NCBI GenBank assembly: GCA_948146395.1
Contig: OX411557.1
Span: 36,062,077 to 36,126,076, forward strand
From: Fragum whitleyi
Lineage: Eukaryota; Mollusca; Bivalvia; Cardiida; Cardiidae
Direction of reading: 5' to 3'
DNA length: 64,000 nucleotides
Shown here one piece after another: positions 23,883-35,012 of the stretch. A program made the translations under genes and the position numbers. The notes under the pieces are model-generated. The model was not told where the DNA came from. It did no database searches and saw only the letters and a program-made list of their open reading frames with translations. The first letter of the stretch is position 1, and each line of letters opens with the position of its first letter.

Positions 23883-24280
23883 AATCAAAGTGATGAAAGC
23901 ACTTGATGGGCTAATTTTGAGACAGTAAACATTCACTTTAAATAAAAAAAAGCTTTCCTGGTTTGAAATTCAGGTTGACAATTACAAAAGTTAGATTTTA
24001 TAGGAAATTGTAATTAAGACTCCCTCTGTTTTGATACTCATTGTAATGCCCAGCTATTTTTTAGAAGCTAGGTTATCCCTTTCACACCATTCCCTCAAAT
24101 GAGACCTTTGGCATATTCTTACTTGTGCATTTTCATTTCAGAAAGCTTTCCCCTGAATAGTATATTCTTCACATTTCTATGATTCATATTACTGAACTTC
24201 AATTATTCATGGGCGTTTTCTGTCAAATGGCAATAAACAATATCTTTTTCAAAATGGTATTTTCTGTGATGTAAGAATTC

Positions 24281-24502
24281 TACAATAGCACTACCTACGG
24301 GTGCCTATGCTCAGCTATGGGTTTCTAGAAATTGCATAAAAAACCCAAGTTTAAAAAGGACAGACTTTCGTACAAAATTAATCTAGAGACCCCCTTGACA
24401 GCATTGCCTATTCTTTTGGTAGTGAACCTGCACTAAATTTCAAATTAATGCCTATTACAATATAAGTAGAACCAGAGATATCACAAAATGTCAAAAATAT
24501 AG
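24281..24502 (+). mobile_element. Pearl-like element, AACAAGAGCACC subfamily, partial
   Basis: TAGCACTACCTACGGGTGCC to AGAACCAGAGATATCACAAA; the microsatellite end is missing. Confidence 0.5.
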
Positions 24503-25247
24503 ATCCGCCTGCACAAATGTGAAGTCAGATCTAAGTCTATACTAACTGATTTTCCCATTTAAAGTAGGAGGAAAGTTTAATTTATTTTTTTTTGCAAAAT
24601 AAATATCAACTCACAATAAGTGCATCCACTTTTTATAATTCGGTTATGACAAGTAATTTGAGCCTATGCGTGACATTTCCAACAATTTGAATTTTCTTGG
24701 GGTTTTAACATGGAGCACCAAGACAGCCACAAACTGTAGATATAAAGTTACCTGATGGTCTACAGATACTTTGAGACCTTATATAACTAAGTGCATGGTG
24801 AAGACCCAGGTCAGACTGTGCAGATGCACAGGTTGGTCAAAGTCCTTGCTTTGTGCATATTTGAAATTGATGGAAATCTCAAACACTGGCTCATTTATCC
24901 TTTTCCTATCATATTTTCTTAAAAGTATTTTGTTTCAGGTTAAGGACTTATATGAAAATGTCTGTAAAACTTTTGCAAATGGAATTATTTCTTGCCAGCT
25001 GATTTGACATCCCTGTGACCAGCATAGAGTACATATTTGTCTATAAATAGATCTCCCTGAGGAAAGCACTCAAACATCCAATCAAATTAGTAACCCCTTG
25101 GGTATTCACATTTAGATAAAATGGAATTCGATCTTGGAGTTCTCGGTTTATCTGCTAATTAAACCCTTTACTAAACAATCTCAAATTATCCTATATTTTT
25201 ATTCGTAACACATATAATATACATAAAAGTTTTGGAAAAAATTAAAG
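24503..25247. other. No gene seen; MITE relic
   Basis: 24503-24655 resembles the right half of a TTAA MITE. 24736-24860 (CAGATACTTTGAGACCTTAT, TCAGACTGTGCAGATGCAC) is a repeat with relatives near 42000 and 59540. Confidence 0.35.
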
Positions 25248-25510
25248 AATTGATTGATTGAATGGAGTTTCAAGCCGCTTTCAACATTTTTTCAGTTATA
25301 TTGGGGAGACTGGAGCACCTAACAATGGATTCCTGGTATTACTTAAACCACCACATCTTTTCCTAGCCTCACGCTGCTATCTCACATACGTCAATAATTA
25401 TCAATCCATTGGTGAGAGAAAAATAGTTAGAAAGAATGAGTGCGGTCTTTGGGGATTGAACCCTGGACCTCTAGATTCACAGTCTAAGGCGATACCAACT
25501 GTGAGGAAGG
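25248..25510 (-). repeat. SINE copy, tRNA-Met-derived family
   Basis: Tail GATTGATTGAATGGAG, body GGAGCACCTAACAATGGATT, and a degraded tRNA head over 25450-25505. Confidence 0.75.
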
Positions 25511-26720
25511 ACATTAATCTGGCACAGGCATAACTACCAAGGCAGACATTCATTATAATGTAATTACACAAGTGCTTAATACACACACACAAAAAAACTC
25601 TTTCGAAAAATATTATTGGTGCCTTAGTGAATGATCAAAACATTGAAACTTCAGCGTCAACAAGCTTTAGTTAAGATACTACATGTACCATTCATCAATA
25701 TCATTGAATTTATCTCATAGGGATCGTCCCCAACCCCCCTGGGGAGTAGACATTTTTCTTTTGTGTCCCACCATCCTCTATTATTCTACTGTATTATGAA
25801 ATCCATCCATTTATAGGAGTTGTGAACAAGACAAAATCAGACTCAAGTGAGCTTAGAGTACGGAAATGCTTATTGGACAAAGTTCAAATAAAACCATGAC
25901 CTTTGACCCTTCTGACTCATGGGAAATAATTGTATGAAGTTTCTTGATTCTAGGTCAATTGATTCCTGAGTTAAAATCAAGGAAAGGGCTTTGAACAAAG
26001 TGCAACTAAGACCTTGACCTTTGTGAACCAAAAAAACAACAGGGTACTTCCTTCATTCATTGGCAACAATTGTATACAGTTTCATGATTCTAGGTCAATT
26101 GGTTCCTGGGTTAGAGTCCAGAAACAAAAAGATCTATGGAGGGTTGAAACAAATGTACCCCACCCCCTTCTTAGGTGTGTATGGTAGGGTTGGAGTGTTC
26201 ATAATTTCTCCCACATCCTACTTTTTACCAAATGTGACCCATCACGTCAAAAGAGACTGTCCGGTAACTCTGTAACAAAAATATTTTAAAAAGAGATTGG
26301 GTCCAGTATAGGTCAACCAGAGGTCACATTTCAGAAATTCTTTCACATGAAGGTAGATTGATCATTCTAGATACAGAAAATAAGCAAAGTGCAAAAAGTT
26401 TCAACCTAAGACAGTCGTGCAAACCACACAGTCTGACTAGGTTCGACACTTTACACACTACCCAGATGGTCTCTTTTGGCGTCATGGGTCACATATCATG
26501 AAAATGCTTGTTCTGCCATAAGTGATTTTATCACATGTTGGACAGTTGTAAGTATTTTTTTTCCAATCTTGGAAGCATTAAAAAGCAATGGTAAAAATTT
26601 CCTCTTAATATATCATTATCAGATAGTTCTATATATTGCCATTATCTAGCCATCCTATGGCAAGCCCTTACCATACTGACAATGACAGTTTGTCACAATA
26701 AGATGAGGAGTAATTTTTTT
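25511..26720. other. No gene seen; pearl relics
   Basis: 25816-26130 has a two-copy unit (CATGATTCTAGGTCAATTGG and GTTTCTTGATTCTAGGTCAA, about 165 bp apart), consistent with a pearl core without clear ends. Confidence 0.35.
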
Positions 26721-26721
26721 G

Positions 26722-26824
26722 TTTGTTTAAATAGGATTTTACGCCGCTTTCAACAATCTTTCAGTTATATCCTGGTGGCTGGAGTGCCTAACAATAGATT
26801 CCTGGTATTTCTCACACCAGTACA
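26722..26824 (-). repeat. SINE copy, left part (split by a hAT-like element)
   Basis: Tail GTTTGTTTAAATAGG and body to CTCACACCAGTACA; the body resumes at 27528. Confidence 0.7.
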
Positions 26825-27527
26825 ACCAGTGGTGTCGAGTCAAAAAGGCCCAGTGACAGAAAGGCCCAGGTCAGAAAGGCCCGGGTCAAAAAGGCCCACT
26901 ATCAAAGTTGACCAAAAAGGCCCAGTCCAAAAAGGCCTACTCTTGAATGTGACAGATATGTCCACAAATACTGACCTACAATGCTTCAAATACCTATTAG
27001 ATTTAAATATATGTTGATAATTATTAAATCTTATTTTTAAATCATTTTGAATAATTTGAATATAAACACATCTTATTGGTTATCCTTTTGGTTTCACTTT
27101 GAACACTAATTGGATAGAAATAATTTTACAAATGTCAATCATGAAACAACAGTTTCATATTATTTTGTTTGCCAGGTACAAATGTATTATCATCCATGAG
27201 TGAAATGAAGTTTAACAAGTGTATGGATTAGGAATAGGAATGATGGTACGAAGAAGAAGACATGTAATATATGCATTATAATTTATTAAAAGCATATCTC
27301 CCAGGGGCTCTGTCATCTGTTTTTCTGATTCATTTCAAGCAATAACCAAAAGTTGACTCTCTATGACATCTCATTTTAACCGGACTAACCATCTTTTATT
27401 CAATTCTGACAGTGGGCCTTTTTGGGCCTTTTTTAACTGGGCCTTTTTGACCTGGGCCTCTTTGTCACTGGGCCTTTTTGTACAGTGGGCCTTTTTGTCA
27501 TTGGGCCTTTTTGACCCTAAACCACTA
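26825..27527. mobile_element. hAT-like element with AAAGGCCCA arrays at both ends
   Basis: Left end CAGTGGTGTCGAGTC, right end GACCCTAAACCACTA; CCAGTACA flanks it on both sides (26817-26824, 27528-27535), an 8 bp duplication. The left subterminal region has about six AAAGGCCCA phrases and the right has about six inverted TGGGCCTTT phrases. No transposase frame inside. Confidence 0.75.
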
Positions 27528-27566
27528 CCAGTACATCCTTTCCTAGCCTCCAGTTGCTATTCCACA
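27528..27566 (-). repeat. SINE copy, right part
   Basis: CCTTTCCTAGCCTCCAGTTG, then truncated; the tRNA head is missing. Confidence 0.65.
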
Positions 27567-27594
27567 CAAAAGCCCCTTCAACAAATTTGACATT

Positions 27595-28020
27595 AACAAG
27601 AAGCCCACAAGGGCCTGAGATGCCCTACTGAATATCCACTTTTTCATTTTCATCTGAGATTTCAGAATCTTTATTGCTTTAAGAAGAATATTTTGCCTGT
27701 GATTTCATTTAATTTTCTCACAGAACCATAGAATCATATAAATTCATGTGAAAGTTTCAAGAGAAATTTTACAATTTTTGCGACCTTTATCTGGAAATGA
27801 GAATGTCAAGAACAAAATTCCTTGAGGCCCCTTTTACTGTATTTTCCAATAGCTCTGCCCAGTATTGGGAAGGAACTTTCCTTATAACCCTACAATCATG
27901 CTGTGAAAGTTTCAAGTAATTCTTACTGCGTACAAGTATTGTCTACAGAAAGACAGACAGACAAACAGGAACTACGCCATCGCTATAGCTTTTCTGACTT
28001 TTGGTCAGAGAGCTGAAATA
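27595..28020 (+). mobile_element. Pearl-like element
   Basis: Starts AACAAGAAGCCCACAAGGGC, ends GGTCAGAGAGCTGAAATA, with AAAGACAGACAGACAAACAG before the end and one duplicated core phrase (GTGAAAGTTTCAAG, about 175 bp apart). Confidence 0.6.
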
Positions 28021-29574
28021 ATTAAATTTTTGACAAAATTATTTGGTTAAGTGTTTCATGAATCAGGCAAAACCTTATTTTGAGTACATGAACTTGATTT
28101 TGAACATTAATTGCACTTTAAAACTAAAATCAAATAAATCCATATTTAACTCTATATTGTGCATAAAGTGTATCCTTTATAGCATTTTTATCGTCAATGT
28201 ACCAAAAATTGGCAGTCACACTTGAAATACAATTTTATTTGATTATGCACCAGATATATTGTATTACGCACAAACCAAAAAGCGTGACTGTCTCAGTTAA
28301 TAATATTTAATCATACCATACTAGAAACAAACATTTATGAACTCTTACTGTATGGTCATACTGAAGCATAAATAAACTGCAGGAACTATTGTTTATAGCT
28401 GGTAATTATTTTCAAAAAAAATTCAAGTAATATGTTACTTGTAACTTGTCACTGGTACCAAATTGTCTAACATAACCATGAGCTTAAAACAACTGAACTC
28501 TTGCACCATATTGAAAAATAATCAGATCATGGACAAATATTGCCACATCTGAATCTAGATTAAGTAATTTGGAAAATTTTCAGACCCATTTAGACGACAG
28601 CAGGATGCTGCCAGAACAAACACGCTTAGTATGTTTTTAACAAAGACCAGTCCCCATTTCTACTACGTCCTTACAACAATGGCACTGCAATAACAAAGAT
28701 CACTTCAAGGATGCTTCATAGACACTGCACTACAATGTGTGCATGCAGAGGTTCTGAATTTTATTTTAACACTTTCCTGTTTTTCAAAATTTTGGACCTG
28801 TCCAAATTCAAAGGTTTTGCAGAAGAAAATTTAAAGTGGATTTAATTTGAAAAAATAATCATTCAGTAGGGTAGAAAATGGTGTAGACAAAGAAGAAATT
28901 GCTTGTCATAAGCAATTTCTTCTTTCTTCACAATATTTTCTCAATCATAAAATCACAGGCACGTAAAAAGTAGGGATTTAACAGCAAAGGGTTAAGTCAA
29001 CTTGTCCACGGACAAGTGACCATCACAAAGACCGTCCCCATTTCTACTATGTCTTTTCTACAATGGCACTACAATAACAATGATCACTTCATAGGATGCT
29101 TCATAGACCCTGAACACTGTACTGCAAAGTTTGCATGTTTAAGCTGATTGAACCACATATGTTGTGCACTTCTAGTACAGGATTTGGAACTAGACTGTCG
29201 CAGAGTAGATTAATACCCCCCTACAAGTGCTTGTCAATAATAAAAAGCCATTTTCTATCAAAGGGCCATAACTTGTGTCAAAAGTAAAATGGATCGTAAC
29301 CAAAATATCACTTGCACATCTCTGCTTGATACTGATCACATCTGTAAAGATTGAATGAAATCTGCTGAAGAATTGAGGACACAAAAAAGCTATGGATGGA
29401 TGGACCTGGCCACTGACCGACCTGGTTTCATGATTCGTACCCAAGAATGTTCAACCCATGAATATATTATAGAACTTGGTTTATCTATATTTTAGGTTTA
29501 ACCATGATTTTTTTAACATTTCTAGATTTGATTTAAAATAGTTATTCCAGAGCAATCAGACTAATTATTTGTCA
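28021..29574. other. No gene seen; hairpin and local duplications
   Basis: GAAGAAATTGCTT/AAGCAATTTCTTC hairpin at 28893-28923. The segment 28645-28760 recurs in altered form at 29030-29130 (CCCATTTCTACTA, ACAATGGCACT, ATGATCACTTC). A pearl relic lies at 29205-29420. Confidence 0.45.
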
Positions 29575-30921
29575 CAGCGCTCTAGATAAGGTCCGTTTTC
29601 CCGTATTTTACGGATGTAAAATTACTTGTTACGCATAATTTTTTAGCAAAACTCCGTATAAGATACGGATTGTTTTTGACTTGTACGGATATTTTTGAGT
29701 ATGAACGCGTAAATCAAAGGGAAGTTACTCTTGAGGAAATTAATATCGTCATTTCGGCTATTCCCGATATTGACAAGCATCTACGTTACCCGCTCGGACT
29801 TTTCTGTAAACTGGAAAGTAGCATCACGGTAGGTTCCCGATTGCTAGTAACGTTATAAATGCGCACCCGGAAGTTACCGATCGTTTTCGATTATTCCCGT
29901 GACATTGGAATGCGGACCTTGGGGAAATAATTTGTAAACAGTGCGGTATCCCGCATCGGGACCCTTATAAATTTTTGCCATAAATGATGTGAGACCAGCT
30001 GATCTGCTGACCTAAATTTTCGATTCGTGTCACCGCAAAATTACGATAATCGACAGAAAACACAAAAAGTCATCGGAATCTTTTTTCAATGGTTTACTCA
30101 AAAGGTCTCACTAAATAACAAGTTATCAAATCTTTTATGGATGAAATAACATACTCCATCACTGAAAAAAAGTTCAGGCAGTAAAACGAAGGGACCCTAA
30201 AACGAAAAGGTTTAGCAGCAAGCAGTTTCCTTCTCGTTGGTTTGTATGTCTGCTTGGACAAGAGATATCTACAATCTGAGTAAAAAATGACTACTGTCTG
30301 ATCAGGAATCTGTCGTTCAAAATGGATCATTCATTATAATTCATCAGTTTTGATGCTATATTATAATGTAGATTTAAAATGAAATTGCAATTGTTCTTCT
30401 GACAGAAAGTAAAAGTGAAAGTAGACTCCACTTTCTGATGCTCACCCTGGTTCAAGTAGTTATGCGTATTTTAATATTAAGATGATGATTTACTGCCAAC
30501 TAGGACTAATTGAAGTTTTAAAAAAAAAATGAGAAAATTAAAACAACGATTTAAGAAGATTCAATACAAATAAAAACCACGTAACATTTTCATGATCCAT
30601 TTGGGGAAGGGAGGATATTTTTTTCTGTTCTTCACTGTATCAATTATTATATTTAAAAAAAATGTATTTTCAGTTTCTAAGCTCAATGATTAAAAAAGGA
30701 AAGAAAAGTATAAATTTAATGAAAGGGTTGCTGTATTGTTGTTAAAGAGGTTTAGGTACAAAAACTTGTTTTATAGGTTATTATTAAGAAACTAAAATTC
30801 ACATTTCTTCCATTTGCTCTTTACTGAAAGTTCTGTGTACTGATCCCCCATATCAGGTACTGATTTAAAATTATATCAATCAGTACTGTACTGATGGCCT
30901 TTGAAATTATCTGGAGCACTG
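29575..30921. mobile_element. Possible hAT-like element, 1.35 kb
   Basis: Left end CAGCGCTCTAGATAA and right end TTATCTGGAGCACTG are inverted matches (13 of 15). No clean target duplication was found. Subterminal TACGGAT-type motifs at left correspond to TACTGAT-type motifs at right, as expected if CpGs decayed on one side only. Confidence 0.45.
29675..29828 (+). pseudogene. Coding-like fragment, unrecognised
   Basis: One frame reads EYERVNQREVTLEEINIVIS then AIPDIDKHLRYPLGLFCKLE, with a possible donor ACG|GTAGGT at 29829. It lies in a CpG-richer stretch inside the possible hAT-like element. There is no clear start or acceptor and the family is not recognised; it may be a captured exon, a transposase relic or chance. 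Confidence 0.2.
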
Positions 30922-31151
30922 TCATTGTTTTTGTTCAGATTCCTTGTTTTAGGGGACAATTGTTTGCTTTTCAATTAAGATATGACTATAGAAGCAAAGG
31001 AACTTCAATTATATATATTGTAATGATATGAACAGAAGAAACCTTTAAAAAACAAGCGTCACAATGAAAATTCCCTATCTTTGAGAAAATAACGCATTTT
31101 TCCCAATTGGTCCAGTCTCGGACCTGTTCCCAAAGCTAAGAGAAAAAAAGC

Positions 31152-31330
31152 TTACTCATAACCAGGTGCAGGTTAGCTCTGTTAGTAGAGCGCCATGCTT
31201 GTGTTCCGGGGGTCGTGGGTTCGAGTCCCATGTCAGGCACATCTTTTTCGCCCTTAATTAATATAATGGTGTCAGAAGTAACTGGAGAAAGCTGAGTTCC
31301 GCCATTAGGGACTGGCTCCAATTGGTTAAA
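31152..31330 (+). repeat. tRNA-derived repeat (intact copy)
   Basis: Box A-like GGTTAGCTCTGTTAGTAGAG and box B-like GGGTTCGAGTCCC at tRNA spacing, followed by CACATCTTTTTCGCCC. The anticodon arm does not pair, so this is not scored as a working tRNA gene. Confidence 0.6.
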
Positions 31331-31365
31331 AGGGGAGGAGTGTAGTGATCGACATTGGACAGACT

Positions 31366-31449
31366 CATGACCAGGTGCCCGGTTAGCTCAGTTGGTAGAG
31401 CGCCATGCTAGTGTTCCGGGAATCGTGGGTTGGAGTCCCATGTCGGGCA
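31366..31449 (+). repeat. tRNA-derived repeat, left part (split by the LTR element)
   Basis: Begins CCAGGTGCCCGGTTAGCTCA, reaches TGTCGGGCA, then the LTR element begins. GTGCCCG at the start could pair with CGGGCA(C) at the end as an acceptor stem. The right part continues at 37505. Confidence 0.65.
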
Positions 31450-31709
31450 TGTTGTGACGGACAACTTCCGTAGGGTCATAGGTCACCGGAAATAGAGGTC
31501 ATGACCCTAGGTGTGGCGCCAAAAGGTGATAAGCGGAACCAGTCATCCAGGTACTAGGGAGTCTTGAGGTGGTCGACCAGCTGGTGTGACGTGCATACAA
31601 GACCGGAGTCACTCCTAACTACAACTATAGCAAACAACCTTTTGAAGGACAGATACCACCCTGCCCATGAACTAGAAGCATTACAGCAAACCACTCGGTA
31701 AACACTTTA
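31450..31709 (+). repeat. 5' LTR (260 bp)
   Basis: Begins TGTTGTGACGG and ends AAACACTTTA. It differs from the 3' LTR at about three positions in the first 205 bp. It contains a 9 bp perfect stem TAGGGTCAT/ATGACCCTA around the central CACCGG segment. Confidence 0.85.
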
Positions 31710-34174
31710 TTTGGCGACGAGGTAAAACAAAAAATTACTTTGGTTTAATTTTGACAGCAGTCTGACCGTTTTGTCATGGGTTTTCGCGCCCTTTTCCAAA
31801 TTCGTTTTTAGGCTAGTTTTGGCATCTCAAAGCTTCTAGTTTTATAAAAGATGGTTGTTAAAGTTGCTTGAATTGTTTTTCAAGCCGATATTTAGGGTTT
31901 TAAAGATTTCATCTTTGAAAAGCTTAGACACTTCATTGCTTAGTTGTAAACAAACAGGAACCCGCTTTTAGCAGTTCCTGGGAACCAGCTTTTAGCAGTT
32001 CCAGACTCCAAATTGAAGGCTCTAACCAGTAATTCTGTAAAGGGTGGTTTGAAATTCATAATTCAAGTTACATCAGGTTTTGCCCCGCCCACTTTCTCAG
32101 CTAGGCCCACCCTCATTTGACGTTGATAACAATAGAGCACCTTCAAATTTGCTAAAGTAAGTGCATAATTCAAGAACTTAAGGAGAAGGAAGTATTTTGA
32201 CTTTTAGTTGATTTACTTTTCAAAGACCTCCAATGACTGCTTGTTGACTCCAAATCTAAAGAAAATATTGTACTCTGGAAAAAAGCCATAGAAAGAAAAT
32301 TAAGAAAATAGACCACCAACTTGGAAAGAAAAAAATTGCTCCTTATTTTGTTCAAGATGCTGCAGAATTTGGAATTCGTTTTTGGGTGTCTCTTTGGCAC
32401 CAATGCTTTAATTTCTGGAAGGAGGGGAAAGTAATCCCTGACTTCAATATTTTCAAGTTCATGCAGTATTCCTGAAATCCATTTAATTTGGCTTTTTGAA
32501 AAGGGAAATTTAAAGACCAGTTATCTCATTATAGCCCTTATAGTATTGCACATGAAATGCAAGAAAGAAAAATTCAGAAATTTAAGGTAAAATCTAGTTT
32601 TGAATTAATTTAATTAGTTCTAGCATTGTAGAAAAAGCTGCAAGCACGTCCATAATGCCAGTTGGTCAAGAACAAAAGCAGCTAAAACAGCAGTCATAGC
32701 ACTTACAAACTCATGTGGTCTTTTAGATCACACCAGACAAAGATCCTTGTCTGTCTTCTAGGCAGAGCAAGTTTGGATAAATCGCCAGAAATATACTCCA
32801 CGCTACGCGAAGGTGTACCAAGGCACAAAAATTCCAGGGCATCTTCAATTCATGCAAGACAATAGTGTTCACATTGGTAACTGTATGTTTAGATGGGACA
32901 CATAGCAATAGTTCTTTTGATAGTAATTTAAAGGGGATGCTTCCAGGCTTTTAGTATGGACATCTCACAGCACAAGGATGTAGTTAGTCTTTTAGACTAG
33001 CATGAATGCATCTATGCTGTTCAGAAATAGTGCCCTCTACATGAATGATAAATGTAAGAAAAGATTCTAATTAAGTTAACTGACCAAAAGAAAATGTAGA
33101 ATTGAATCAGAATGATATTGACCAAAAGTATCGGGGAAATTTCAAAAAATGTAAGAAAGCATGTAGCATGCTAAGTAAGAAAAAGAAATTTGAGTTCTGA
33201 AATCCTATAAGAGGTCCAGGCTGTTCCTTTTAGGAACAGTAGGGACATGATTAAAGAGAAATATTTTCAAATGGTACTTATTACTGTCAAGCATCACTGG
33301 TACAGATTTCATGAGCTCGAATGAGATAAAGGAATTGGATTTTTTGAAAAATCTAGAATCATTACTACTTAAATGATAAGAAAAGTCAAAGTTTTGAAAA
33401 ACTTAAAAGAGCTTTAATATGGTTCAGGATAATGAGTCAGAGAAAGTTTAATGAATTTTAGTTTAATTTTTACAGTTACAGCTACATCCCTAAGAGAATT
33501 GAAACGTTTAAGTTTGCTTATAAAGTCTTTCAAACCTGAATGCTACAAGAAATGACAAATAAGATTTTTACCAATTCCCCTTATGCATGAATAATCCAAG
33601 ATTTGATAAGTAAGGTGTTGTGGATCTTGTCATTTGAAAGTCGGGGGGGGGGGGGGGGGGGAAATAGGTATAAAAGATTAATATTTGTAGTAAGAAACTA
33701 TAATGGTTTGCTATTAGTGACAAAGGTTGAGTAGATAGCAAATACAGAAGTCATTTGCCAAACATTGAGGTTCTAAAAGAAGTAATGCTAAAGTGAAAAA
33801 GTAATCCTTTGATGAATAGTTTCTTGGAAAGTTAATACTCCAATTCAGACAAATAAAAGACAAAGGTTACAGATCAGCTTATGATAGCGCTTTTAGCCAA
33901 CATCATAAGTGATCAGGTCAAATGGAATTGTCAAGACACCCAATAGATAATAGATACCAGTGATGCAAAGCAATACATGCATGAATAGTGGCACCAGGAG
34001 AAACTCCGGAAGGGTAAAGGACGCAGATAGGGGAGTAATTGCTTTTAGTGATTGTCTCTCATAAGCAACTATTACTTACAGATCTATTTGTCAGGTCAGA
34101 ACTTGCCTTTTAGGTATAACATGTACGTACAAATAGATCTCCAGAGCATTTAAGGTTAAGGAATCACTTGAGGT

Positions 34175-34470
34175 CAATTTGGTTACGGTCAATTCTTAGG
34201 GAATTTAAGAATTAAGGGTCAGCTGGTGCTTGGATTAGCACCGTGCGGGTCATTCATGGAATGCGGATGCACCTCTGGGGATAAAACTTTGTGGCTCCAT
34301 GTGACAATTTGCGGCTGATGGTTAAGGTCAGTTCTTAAGGGAATGAAACCAATAATGGTCAGCTGGTGCTAGGATTAGTACCATGCGGGTCATTCATGGA
34401 ATGCAGATGTACCTCAAAGATAAAACCTCAAGGCTCCATGATGTGACAATTTGCGGCTGTCAGTTAAGGT
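34175..34470 (+). repeat. Two direct ~150 bp repeats inside the LTR element
   Basis: Both copies contain GGTCAGCTGGTGCT, GGATTAG, CATGCGGGTCATTCATGG-like text and GACAATTTGCGGCTG. The small stem GGTGC/GCACC of the first copy is GGTGC/GTACC in the second, still pairable through a G-U pair. Confidence 0.6.
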
Positions 34471-34937
34471 CAATTCTGCAAAGATAAAGTTAAGGCAACT
34501 GTGTTGACATCGACATAAGGTCAAGTTTACAGTACTCTGTCAGGGTTAAGGTCTACAGTCATTCATCCAGAGTACTACAGTCAGCTAAAGCAACTTACAG
34601 GTTTACATGTATCAAGTCCAGACTTATTCTTCTAAAGCAATGTACAGGTAAAAACTTCTAGTCCAGAAACACTAGTCCAGAAACATTCAGCTAAACCAAT
34701 TTAAGGTCAAACAATCTTCAGTTAGGAATTACTCAGCTAAATTAATTTTCGGGTCAATCAGTCCAGAATCATTTATAGCTGTTGGTTACATCTTTCAAGT
34801 CCATTGTTCAAGAAATCTGTTGTAAAGGAAAAGCTAAAATCCAGTATAGGATTAAGGAGTCGATACAGAATCTATAGGGTTACTTCACAGTTAAGGGATT
34901 TAAATGGTATACCATAAGGGAGCAGAATTAAGGCAAC

Positions 34938-35012
34938 CAAATTCAGTGATTAAGTTAAATTCAGTGATTAAGTTAAATTCAGTGATTAAGTTAAGTTCAG
35001 TGATTAAGTTTA
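34938..35012 (+). repeat. 18 bp tandem repeat, about four copies
   Basis: Unit TTCAGTGATTAAGTTAAA repeated with minor changes, inside the LTR element just before its 3' hairpin cluster. Confidence 0.8.

Noticed and set aside
23311..23936. Similar small proteins MLNPE(Y/N)SCFGRSYRQTSA on several strands
   Set aside because: They are the same frame of the TTAA MITE repeated in each copy; no start context, splice sites or independent conservation.
31163..31238. Functional tRNA gene
   Set aside because: Boxes A and B are good, but the anticodon arm does not pair and the sequence continues into a repeat tail shared with a second copy.
31450..31709. Hammerhead ribozyme in the LTR (retrozyme)
   Set aside because: No CTGANGA...GAAA core with the three stems could be found.
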